NCBI GenBank assembly: GCA_003343605.1
Contig: QAKW01000087.1
Span: forward strand, 1-19,761
Source of the DNA: Clostridiales bacterium
GTDB taxonomy: Bacteria > Bacillota > Clostridia > Oscillospirales > QAKW01
DNA: 19,761 bases
Direction: 5' to 3'
Shown piece by piece: positions 6,715-13,171 of this stretch. Position numbers and translations under genes: made by a program. Position 1 is the first letter of the stretch. Each line of letters starts with the position of its first letter. The notes beneath the pieces were generated by a model. The model saw only the letters and a program-made list of their open reading frames with translations. It had not been told where the DNA came from and did no database searches.

Positions 6715-7538
6715 GATTTTTGTTCTCCTTTTTTCAGCAGCTCATACTTACTCCAGATCCCGGAATATAATACATTTCTTAATATTTCCAGATGCTCTAC
6801 CAGCGGCAGCCGTTCCAGAATAAGCGCGCATTCCCCCAGGCTGTTTTTCAGCATTTCCGCAACCCTGTTTTCAAAATCGGTCTGGTCCGCGATTAAAACA
6901 AATGGATTGTAACTGCCTTTTTTCTGATCTTTGGCCAGATCCTCATAGGCATCCATCCAGTAGATAAAATGCCCCAGCGCTTCGCCGAAACGGCGGCAGT
7001 CCTCCGCCCAAAAATCTTTTTTATACACAAACAGCTGCCCCAGCAGACGGCCAAAAATATTGGCGGCGCTATCCAGATCACGGGGGCCTTTGTTTTCTTC
7101 CGCCCGCAGCTCCTCCATCCCCTGCAAAACGGCCTTGGTCTGGCGCGGAAAGCGTTTTTGTATTTCGGGCATAAAGCGCTGAATCCGCCGCGCCGCGCTG
7201 CGCGCGGAGCGTTTTTTCTCATCCTCCCAGTCGTCCAGCAGATTGTAATAGGCAAGCAGCATATTCATGGCGGCGCCGTAATCGATCAGCTCGTTTTCCA
7301 TCATCGTTTTACGCTTGCACGGATGTACCGCGCACCGCCCGGTTTTCTGAAGCGTTTGCGGATCAAAAAGATCCGCCAGCAGCAAAACCATAAAGGTCAT
7401 ATCGTAATTCAACGTAAGCCGCCCCAAATTGCCGAATTGCTTTTTCAGGCTGCGGCAAAGGCCGCAGTAATAACCACGATAAATCAGTTCCTGCTCTTCT
7501 GTAAGCTGCTCGCGATTGGCGATTACATAGCCGAACAC
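6711..7538 (-). CDS. DUF5685 family protein, function unknown
   Basis: This 275-residue, mainly helical soluble protein begins MFGYV and contains YCGLCRSL (Cys25, Cys28) and CAVHPCKRK (Cys69, Cys74), the pattern I associate with DUF5685. Two acidic motifs stand out: LDDWEDE (101-107) and MDAYEDLAKD (195-204) followed by GSYNP. They resemble in spacing and flavour the paired Asp-rich motifs of all-helical isoprenoid synthases, but no function is established. The ORF could start at a GTG three codons upstream, but that codon overlaps the GGGAGG ribosome binding site. The GTG at 7538 lies 8 nt after it and gives the family N-terminus, so I use it. It is the first gene of the operon. Confidence 0.8.
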   Translation of the reverse strand: MFGYVIANREQLTEEQELIYRGYYCGLCRSLKKQFGNLGRLTLNYDMTFMVLLLADLFDPQTLQKTGRCAVHPCKRKTMMENELIDYGAAMNMLLAYYNLLDDWEDEKKRSARSAARRIQRFMPEIQKRFPRQTKAVLQGMEELRAEENKGPRDLDSAANIFGRLLGQLFVYKKDFWAEDCRRFGEALGHFIYWMDAYEDLAKDQKKGSYNPFVLIADQTDFENRVAEMLKNSLGECALILERLPLVEHLEILRNVLYSGIWSKYELLKKGEQKS

Positions 7539-7570
7539 GGCCTTCACCTCCCTTTATTATTAACAAATAT

Positions 7571-7600
7571 GATATACCTATTTTGTTTGATTGTGTTGAA
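7571..7600 (-). promoter_or_regulatory. Weak candidate promoter of the DUF5685 operon
   Basis: On the minus strand, TTCAAC (7595-7600) and TATATC (7571-7576) are 18 bp apart in an AT-rich stretch just ahead of the GGGAGG site. Both hexamers deviate from consensus, so this is tentative. Confidence 0.3.
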
Positions 7601-7615
7601 CAAATTGTAAATTTT

Positions 7616-7645
7616 ACATAAATCCCGGCTTTATCAGCCATACTA
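7616..7645 (+). promoter_or_regulatory. Candidate forespore (sigma-G/F-type) promoter of the DUF421 gene
   Basis: ACATA (7616-7620) and CATACTA (7639-7645) are 18 bp apart. The -10 element matches the sigma-G consensus CATnnTA exactly, and the -35 differs from GHATR only in its first base. No good sigma-A promoter is visible in this gap. The match is to the B. subtilis consensus from memory. Confidence 0.4.
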
Positions 7646-7664
7646 CCCGCGTGAGGTGTGCAAA

Positions 7665-8333
7665 ATGATTATTTTACAAACATTTTTAACAGCGCTGTTT
7701 TCAGCCGTTGCCCTTTTGATCCTGACCAGACTCATGGGATACCGTCAGATTTCGCAGATGAGCGGCTACGATTATATCAATGGAATTACCATCGGTTCCC
7801 TGGCCGCCGAGGTTGCAATCGGCGGATTTGAAGAATTCTGGTCGCCCCTGACCGCGCTGGTCGTATATGTGGCGTTCGTTATTCTCCTTTCCAAAATCAC
7901 CGAGCATTCCATTCGCCTCAGAGGCCTGATCTCCGGCAAGCCGCTGGTGCTAATGGAAAACGGCAAGCTCTGCCGGGAATCCTTCAAAAAAGGGAATATC
8001 GATCTGCACGAGTTCCTCTCTCAATGCCGCCAGCAGGGTTATTTCGATGTTTCCCAGCTGGATGCGGCGTTTTTGGAGCCCAACGGCAGAATTAGCTGCT
8101 CTCCCAAGCCGCTCAACCGCCCGGCCACGCCCCAGGATTTGGAAATACAGCCGCCCAAAGAAGATCTGCCGCTGGAAGTGGTGGTGGATGGTGTAATTTT
8201 ACACCAGAATCTCAAACGAAAAGGCTTTGAGGAAAAATGGCTCACACAGCAGCTCTCCGCACAGAATCAATCACCCGTTTCCAAAGTTTTTTTGGCAACC
8301 TGCACCCAGGACGGAAAACTGCAGGTTTTCTGA
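7665..8333 (+). CDS. DUF421 (YetF-like) membrane protein
   Basis: This 222-residue protein has three N-terminal transmembrane segments (about 3-24, 34-52 and 60-77) followed by the soluble DUF421/YetF C-terminal domain. GYDYINGITIGSLAAEVAI and the GKPLVLMENGKL segment are characteristic of the family. Members occur in spore formers, and the related B. subtilis 2Duf and YetF proteins have been connected with the spore inner membrane. The forespore-type promoter found upstream fits that role, but it is inference here. A GTG three codons earlier lies inside the ribosome binding site GAGGTG, so the ATG at 7665, 6 nt after it, is the start. The gene ends in a hairpin that also holds the next gene's promoter and ribosome binding site. 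Confidence 0.87.
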   Translation: MIILQTFLTALFSAVALLILTRLMGYRQISQMSGYDYINGITIGSLAAEVAIGGFEEFWSPLTALVVYVAFVILLSKITEHSIRLRGLISGKPLVLMENGKLCRESFKKGNIDLHEFLSQCRQQGYFDVSQLDAAFLEPNGRISCSPKPLNRPATPQDLEIQPPKEDLPLEVVVDGVILHQNLKRKGFEEKWLTQQLSAQNQSPVSKVFLATCTQDGKLQVF

Positions 8334-8338
8334 AACTG

Positions 8339-8367
8339 TCATAGAACAACACTCCTTTCCATATTAT
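8339..8367 (+). promoter_or_regulatory. Candidate mother-cell (sigma-E-type) promoter of the amidase gene
   Basis: TCATAGA (8339-8345) and CATATTAT (8360-8367) are 14 bp apart, matching the B. subtilis sigma-E pattern KMATATT-14-CATAnnnT except for the last two bases of the -35. The -10 overlaps the 5' arm and loop of the terminator hairpin, so a transcript would begin near 8374, just before the 3' arm. Confidence 0.45.
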
Positions 8368-8394
8368 ATAAATACGGAAAGGAGTTGTTTTTAC
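8345..8394 (+). terminator. Terminator of the DUF421 gene, overlapping the amidase ribosome binding site
   Basis: CTCCTTTCC (8352-8360) pairs with GGAAAGGAG (8376-8384). AACAA (8345-8349) extends the pairing to TTGTT (8385-8389) across a 2-nt bulge. The loop is 15 nt, and the run TTGTTTTT acts as the U tract. The 3' arm contains the AAAGGAG ribosome binding site of the amidase gene, so readthrough RNA would mask it. Confidence 0.75.
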
Positions 8395-8396
8395 AT

Positions 8397-8963
8397 ATGG
8401 CAATTAAAATCGTGATTGATCCAGGCCATAACCCGCAGGGCTTCAATGCCGGTGCGGAAGGCTTCGGATACCGGGAGCAGGATCTGGTGTTCGAGGTGGC
8501 GCAGGATCTCGCCCAGCTTTTGCGGGACAATGGAAACTTCGAGGTAAAGATGACACGCAATACCCCCACCGAGGTTTTGGGAACCTCCAATTCCACCAGC
8601 CTGCAGGAGCGTGTGCGCATCGCAAATGAATGGCCTGCCGATTATTTTATCAGCATTCATGCCAATGCCTCCACCAATCCGGCCGCAAACGGCACAGAGG
8701 TTTATACCTATAGCGATAGCGGCGCCGCCTGGGATCTGGCGCAATCGATTCAGAATGCAATCGTTTCAGAGATGGGCATGAAGGACCTGGGCGTAAAAAC
8801 CAATCCTTCACTCTATGTTCTGCGCAGAACACAGATGCCGGCGGTGCTGGTGGAGCTGGGCTTTATCACCAACGCGGAAGACGTGCAGAAAATGGTGGAT
8901 GATCCCGAAGGCTTTGCCCGGGCAATTTACGATGGGATCCTCAATTATCTGGGGCTTTCCTAA
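8397..8963 (+). CDS. N-acetylmuramoyl-L-alanine amidase (amidase_3), no signal peptide
   Basis: This 188-residue protein is a single amidase_3 domain that cleaves the bond between MurNAc and the L-Ala of the peptidoglycan stem. The zinc ligands are visible as His11 (IDPGHN), Glu27 (GYREQDL) and His88 (SIHAN), and the catalytic Glu as Glu153 (VELGF). There is no signal peptide, membrane anchor or wall-binding repeat. This recalls the signal-less mother-cell lytic amidases of spore formers such as CwlC. Together with the candidate sigma-E promoter upstream it suggests a role late in sporulation, which is inference. The ATG at 8397 is 12 nt from AAAGGAG, slightly long; a TTG at 8385 abuts that site and is rejected. 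Confidence 0.92.
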   Translation: MAIKIVIDPGHNPQGFNAGAEGFGYREQDLVFEVAQDLAQLLRDNGNFEVKMTRNTPTEVLGTSNSTSLQERVRIANEWPADYFISIHANASTNPAANGTEVYTYSDSGAAWDLAQSIQNAIVSEMGMKDLGVKTNPSLYVLRRTQMPAVLVELGFITNAEDVQKMVDDPEGFARAIYDGILNYLGLS

Positions 8964-8999
8964 AAAAACAGAGGCTGCCGGCTGCAGCCTCTGTTTTTT
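8963..8999. terminator. Bidirectional terminator between amidase and galE
   Basis: ACAGAGGCTGC (8968-8978) pairs perfectly with 8984-8994 around a 5-nt loop. It is flanked by an A run on the left and a T run on the right, so it serves both convergent genes. Confidence 0.92.
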
Positions 9000-9001
9000 A
9001 T

Positions 9002-10015
9002 TCACGATTCAAAACCGTTCGGATTTTTCCGCTGCCAGTTCCAGAGATCCCGGCACATATCATCGAGATTTTTTTCGGCCACGAATCCGAGTTCGCGCTT
9101 TGCCTTTTCCGTATCGGCATAGAGGGCTTCTACATCCCCGGGGCGGCGGGGCGCGATTTTATAGTTGATTTTCACACCGCTTGCCTTTTCAAACGCATGC
9201 ACAACATCTAAAACACTGTAACCCTCGCCGGTTCCCAGATTATAGATAAAAACGCCGGTTTTTCCGCTCTGCGCCTGCAGGGCCTTCAGATGGCCCCGGG
9301 CCAGATCCACTACATGGATATAATCACGCACGCCGGTTCCATCGTGCGTATGATAATCGTCGCCAAAAACGGAAAGCTGCTTGAGCTTGCCGATCGCCAC
9401 CTGAGAGATATAGGGTGTAAGATTATTGGGGATATCCTGGGGATCCTCGCCGATCAAGCCGCTCTCATGCGCACCGACCGGGTTGAAATAGCGAAGCAGT
9501 GTAACCGTCATATCCGGCTCGGCCTTTGCAATATCAGTCAGCATGACTTCCTGCATCAGCTTGGTCTGCCCATAGGGATTGGTTGCGCTGGTGGGGAAAT
9601 CCTCCTTAACCGGAACCACCTTTGAATCTCCGTAAACCGTTGCCGATGAAGAAAATACAAACTGCTTTACACCATATTTCTTCATGGAATCCAGAATGTT
9701 CAGTGTACCCACTATATTGTTATGATAATAGAGCCAGGGCTTCTGGCAGCTCTCTCCCACCGCTTTCAGCCCGGCAAAATGAATGACCGCATCTATTTTT
9801 TCAGCAGCAAAAATCCGGTCCATAGCCTGAGGATCAAGCATATCCGCTTCATAAAATTTAAAATCCTTGCCGGTGATTTCCCGCACCCGCTCAAGGGCTT
9901 TGGGCTTGCTGTTATAAAAATTATCAAAAGCAACCACCTCTTCCCCGGCGTTCAGCAATTCTACAATCGTATGGGTGCCGATATATCCGGCACCGCCCGT
10001 AACCAATACCTTCAT
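9002..10015 (-). CDS. galE: UDP-glucose 4-epimerase
   Basis: This 337-residue protein matches the length of classical GalE (338 in E. coli). It is a short-chain dehydrogenase-type epimerase interconverting UDP-glucose and UDP-galactose with tightly bound NAD. The NAD motif GGAGYIG (7-13), the catalytic serine region SSSATVYG (Ser122-124) and Tyr148-x3-Lys152 are all present. RYFNPVGAHESGLIGEDP (175-192) and the C-terminal RRPGD (290-294) are family signatures for sugar-nucleotide binding. It supplies UDP-galactose for cell-envelope polysaccharides or is used in the Leloir pathway; no other gal genes are nearby. It lies only 5 bp after the sensor-like ATPase gene, whose last codons contain the AAGGAG repeats serving as its ribosome binding site, so the two are probably co-transcribed. 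Confidence 0.95.
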   Translation of the reverse strand: MKVLVTGGAGYIGTHTIVELLNAGEEVVAFDNFYNSKPKALERVREITGKDFKFYEADMLDPQAMDRIFAAEKIDAVIHFAGLKAVGESCQKPWLYYHNNIVGTLNILDSMKKYGVKQFVFSSSATVYGDSKVVPVKEDFPTSATNPYGQTKLMQEVMLTDIAKAEPDMTVTLLRYFNPVGAHESGLIGEDPQDIPNNLTPYISQVAIGKLKQLSVFGDDYHTHDGTGVRDYIHVVDLARGHLKALQAQSGKTGVFIYNLGTGEGYSVLDVVHAFEKASGVKINYKIAPRRPGDVEALYADTEKAKRELGFVAEKNLDDMCRDLWNWQRKNPNGFES

Positions 10016-10020
10016 ACTCC

Positions 10021-11064
10021 TTACTCCTTTACAAGATCGCTCATTTCAATCCGAATCTGCGAAAGACTGTTTTCCAGCGGTTCCGCAGTCCATTCCGCCA
10101 TACGCCCGGCGGGCATCTCTTCCCGATCCATCACAATATGGAAACTCGTCCCTTCATCAGCATGCTCATAAAGCAGCTCCGCGCCCTGCTGCTCCAGCAG
10201 TTTCTTGGCCATCGGCAGGCTAAAGCCCAATCCATTGCGGCCCTGTTTATCCCGTGTACGGTATCCCCATTCAAAGAGCCGTTCCGGATTTTGAACCCCC
10301 GGGCCGTTATCAAATACCGTCAGCCACACCTTCTCGCCTTCCCGGCGGATCCGAACCGAAATTTCTTCCCCGCCGAAACGAATCGCATTGCTTAAAAGCG
10401 TGCCTAAAACCAGCTCCATATCCTCCGGCATCATCCGCACATAAAGCTCCGCTTCGTTGATTACAGCGAAGATACGGATCCGGTGATCCACTTCATTCAA
10501 ATTCCGGATAAACCCGGCCACAAAGCCGCCGATCTCCATCGGAATGCGGTATTCGATTTTTCCCTGCCCGTCCAGGCTCTGATAAAGATGGTTCGACATC
10601 CTGAGAATTCTGCGGACTGCAACGCCGATTTCTTTTCCTTCCGGGGTATCCAGACCGATGGTCTGCGCGATTCCGTAAATCTCATTCAGATAGCTCGCCA
10701 GCTTTCCCTGAGAATTCCGGAACATCCGCCTAAGGTCTTCCCCTTCAAGAGAAACCGGCTTTTCTCCCACATGCATCACCAAGTAATCTTTTCCCGCAAA
10801 CATATAGGGCACCAAAAAAAGCGTCAGCAGGTGATCGTTGCGGTTGACCGGAACCGTTGCGCCGCATTTTTTCATCAGGCAACGTTCCATCTCCATGTGT
10901 ACGGTCGGCGAAATCAGGCTTGCCCCATCCGCCTCTCCAAGACGGTTGAGCAAATCCGCCGCCGCGGCAGTGCTGAAAACCAGCCGTTCCGCTGCGTTAA
11001 AGATCAGAATCGGCTGCAATGCATCGCCGTAGAGCCCGGCAAAAAATTCTCTTTCAGAAACCAA
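10021..11064 (-). CDS. Histidine-kinase-type ATPase with PAS-like sensor, no canonical His
   Basis: This 347-residue soluble protein has an N-terminal PAS-like region (about 1-105), a helical dimerization-like region (about 108-175) and a C-terminal HATPase_c domain with N box LLSNAIRF (Asn226), G1 box DNGPG (252-256) and G2 box GLGFS (278-282). Where kinases carry the phosphoaccepting His in the first helix, this one reads RNSQGKLASYLNE, with no His. It may therefore be a phosphatase, a protein acting on another carrier, or an inactive sensor. No response regulator is adjacent. The ORF is open back to a GTG at 11139, but the promoter lies within that stretch. I choose TTG at 11064, 11 nt after AAAGGAGA. 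galE follows 5 bp later. Confidence 0.78.
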   Translation of the reverse strand: MVSEREFFAGLYGDALQPILIFNAAERLVFSTAAAADLLNRLGEADGASLISPTVHMEMERCLMKKCGATVPVNRNDHLLTLFLVPYMFAGKDYLVMHVGEKPVSLEGEDLRRMFRNSQGKLASYLNEIYGIAQTIGLDTPEGKEIGVAVRRILRMSNHLYQSLDGQGKIEYRIPMEIGGFVAGFIRNLNEVDHRIRIFAVINEAELYVRMMPEDMELVLGTLLSNAIRFGGEEISVRIRREGEKVWLTVFDNGPGVQNPERLFEWGYRTRDKQGRNGLGFSLPMAKKLLEQQGAELLYEHADEGTSFHIVMDREEMPAGRMAEWTAEPLENSLSQIRIEMSDLVKE

Positions 11065-11106
11065 ATTGTTTTTATCTCCTTTTCGCCTCCCGATATTTCC
11101 ATGCTT

Positions 11107-11135
11107 ATTATATAATATGAAATGGACTTTGTAAA
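11107..11135 (-). promoter_or_regulatory. Sigma-A promoter of the ATPase-galE operon
   Basis: On the minus strand, TTTACA (11130-11135) and a perfect TATAAT (11107-11112) are 17 bp apart. Transcription would start near 11100, leaving a leader of about 36 nt before the TTG start codon. Confidence 0.8.
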
Positions 11136-11193
11136 GCACCTGCCGGGAAAATTAACCCAATTGAAAAAAATTAACGAAAATGAAGAAAAGGGG

Positions 11194-11221
11194 TTGCAAA
11201 AATAAATTCGTCTATTATAAT
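11194..11221 (+). promoter_or_regulatory. Sigma-A promoter of the ABC exporter operon
   Basis: TTGCAA (11194-11199) and a perfect TATAAT (11216-11221) are 16 bp apart. The start would be near 11228, giving an untranslated leader of about 156 nt before the first ABC gene. Confidence 0.75.
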
Positions 11222-11227
11222 AGGCAT

Positions 11228-11383
11228 TGAATTGAACATGCGAGGGGGTTAAAACGTGTGATTCAGTGACTGTTGGTAAAAGGGTTTTCCTGGCTGCAAA
11301 CGATCGGGGCGCCAGCTGCAGCTAAGAAACGAGCCGCATTTTTCTGCTGGAAAAATGCCGTGCGCCCGTCATAACCTTTTATT
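11228..11383 (+). promoter_or_regulatory. Long structured leader of the ABC exporter operon
   Basis: The leader has a ribosome-binding-like GAGGGGG (11242-11248) followed 7 nt later by GTG TGA (a start directly followed by a stop) and by an overlapping GTG ATT CAG TGA (11258-11269). Downstream, GCATTTTTC (11336-11344) pairs with 11350-11358, CTGGC (11290-11294) can pair with GCCAG near 11311-11315, and TTTTCC (11285-11290) can alternatively pair with GGAAAA (11349-11354). The 20 bases before the ABC start codon lack any purine-rich ribosome binding site. These traits suggest ribosome- or structure-mediated control, but no known riboswitch class was recognised. Confidence 0.5.
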
Positions 11384-13171
11384 ATGAAAGCAGTTCGTTT
11401 TATCTTCGCAAATATGCGGGGAAGAAGGTTTCTATTCTTTTTTTACCTGTTTGTGGTTATTATTATCGGCGCGGTTGCCCTGCTTCCAACCATTATTATC
11501 GGCAACCTTGTGGATCATGTTCTTTATCAGACAGGGCAGTTTACCTGGCTGGAAACCATATTGAGAATCACCGCCGATACCAGCCGCAACGACCGGCTGA
11601 TCCGCTATGTTCTCGCCGTTGCAATCGTTTCCGTTTTTTCTACCGGCATTCGCTATATGGTGCATTACGGCCTGCATCAGATCAGTGTAAATACCGGCGC
11701 GAAGGTCCGCCTTGCGCTCTACGATAAGCTGCAAACCTTAAGCGCAGGTTTTTATTCCAAAATGCCCAGCGGCGAGCTGATCGCCAATCTGACCTCCGAT
11801 GTAAGCCTGATCGAATCCCTGATCCGGGATCAGTCCTATAACTGGATTAAAAGCATTTCGTTGTTTATTTTTACCCTGTATATGCTTTTTTATTATAATT
11901 CTACACTCACGCTGATTCTTACGGTTTTTCTGCCGGTCATCGCCGTACTCAGCGCCATTATTTACCGCTATACCCGTTTCCTGCACCGCCGGCTGCGGGA
12001 TAAATTCAGCGATATGAACACCTATGTAAACGAAAATCTGGGTGCTTACCGGGTAGTCAAGGCCTTTGCCCGGGAGGATTATGAAAACGGGCGGCTGGGC
12101 TCCATCAGTGAAGACTATCGGGAGACCGCCGTTGATAATACCAAAAAAAGGCTGTTTGTTTCTACGCCGCTGCATCTGGTCAGCAGCCTGATGGCGATTT
12201 TTGGCCTATGTATTGCGGCGGTCTATGTGATCCGCGGAGAAATGACGATCGGTGCGCTGACTGTTTTCAACTCCTTTGTTTTCAATCTGCAGGAACCGAT
12301 CCGTACCATTACCACGCTGATCAGCCAGACCCAGCAGGTTATGGTCTCGGCGCAGAAGGTCTATGATCTTTATACCACCGAGCCGGAGGTGGAGAACAGC
12401 CTTTCCCTGCAGAGCAAACACGGCCGGCTGAAAACCATTGAATTCCGCAATGTTTCCCTGGAGCTGAGCGGCCATCAGATCCTGCGCAATATCAATCTGA
12501 CGGTTCGCGAGGGGCAAACACTGGCCATCATGGGGCCGACCGGCGCGGGGAAAACCATTTTGATTTCTCTGCTGATCCGGCTCTACGACCCCACGGAGGG
12601 GGCGATCTACGTAAACGGTGTGGATATCCGCAAGGTCGATCTGCAAAAGCTGCGCCGTGAAATCGCCATTGCCACGCAGGATGTCTTTCTTTTCTCCGAT
12701 ACGATCGACAGCAACATCGCCTATTCCAATCCTGAAATGCCGGAGGAAACGGTGCGCGCGATGGCTGAAACGGCACAGGCTGCCGATTTTATTGAAAAAC
12801 TTTCCGATGGCTACGATACCATCATCGGTGAACGGGGCATCGGGCTCTCCGGCGGTCAGCGCCAGCGGATCGCGCTCGCGCGCGCCGTGGCCAAGGATTC
12901 CTCCGTCATCATTCTGGACGATACAACTTCTGCTGTCGATATGGAAACAGAAGTGAGTATTTTAGCGGAGCTGCGCAAAATAACCAACAAAACCAAAATT
13001 ATTGTAGCCCAGCGCATTTCCTCCGTGACCGATGCAGATGAAATCATTATTCTGCAAAACGGTGCGATTACCGAGCGGGGCACCCATGAAGAGCTGCTGG
13101 CTCAGGATGGATACTATGCGGAGATCTACCGCATCAGCCGCCAGAATGAGGAGGTGGAGATCCATGGCTAA
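11384..13171 (+). CDS. Heterodimeric ABC exporter subunit with degenerate ATPase site
   Basis: This 595-residue half-transporter has a six-helix exporter membrane domain (about 15-310) and an ATPase domain (about 350-590). Walker A is GPTGAGKT (384-391), the Q loop has Gln432 and the signature is LSGGQ (488-492). Walker B reads ILDDTTSAVD, with Asp513 replacing the catalytic Glu, and the switch loop reads AQRIS, with Gln543 replacing the His. These are the substitutions expected in the non-catalytic partner of heterodimeric multidrug exporters such as TM287/288, BmrCD and LmrCD. It would pair with the next gene's product to export drugs or other amphipathic compounds. An in-frame TAA at 11372-11374 rules out a longer start. 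There is no ribosome binding site at the ATG. The gene overlaps its partner by 8 bp. Confidence 0.92.
   Translation: MKAVRFIFANMRGRRFLFFFYLFVVIIIGAVALLPTIIIGNLVDHVLYQTGQFTWLETILRITADTSRNDRLIRYVLAVAIVSVFSTGIRYMVHYGLHQISVNTGAKVRLALYDKLQTLSAGFYSKMPSGELIANLTSDVSLIESLIRDQSYNWIKSISLFIFTLYMLFYYNSTLTLILTVFLPVIAVLSAIIYRYTRFLHRRLRDKFSDMNTYVNENLGAYRVVKAFAREDYENGRLGSISEDYRETAVDNTKKRLFVSTPLHLVSSLMAIFGLCIAAVYVIRGEMTIGALTVFNSFVFNLQEPIRTITTLISQTQQVMVSAQKVYDLYTTEPEVENSLSLQSKHGRLKTIEFRNVSLELSGHQILRNINLTVREGQTLAIMGPTGAGKTILISLLIRLYDPTEGAIYVNGVDIRKVDLQKLRREIAIATQDVFLFSDTIDSNIAYSNPEMPEETVRAMAETAQAADFIEKLSDGYDTIIGERGIGLSGGQRQRIALARAVAKDSSVIILDDTTSAVDMETEVSILAELRKITNKTKIIVAQRISSVTDADEIIILQNGAITERGTHEELLAQDGYYAEIYRISRQNEEVEIHG

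Noticed and set aside
10483..11115. Plus-strand ORF (210 codons) opposite the kinase-like ATPase
   Set aside because: It has no domain, no ribosome binding site, and is antisense to a gene with N, G1 and G2 boxes.
11065..11139. Longer N-terminus of the kinase-like ATPase from GTG 11139
   Set aside because: The extension contains the TTTACA-17-TATAAT promoter, so it is not transcribed as part of the message.
11228..11383. Known riboswitch (TPP, SAM, FMN, c-di-GMP, fluoride, guanidine) in the ABC leader
   Set aside because: None of the conserved core sequences I know for these classes is present; only generic stems are seen.
13032..13163. Longer N-terminus of the second ABC subunit
   Set aside because: It overlaps the end of the first subunit's ATPase domain; a strong GAGGAGGTGG site precedes the ATG at 13164.
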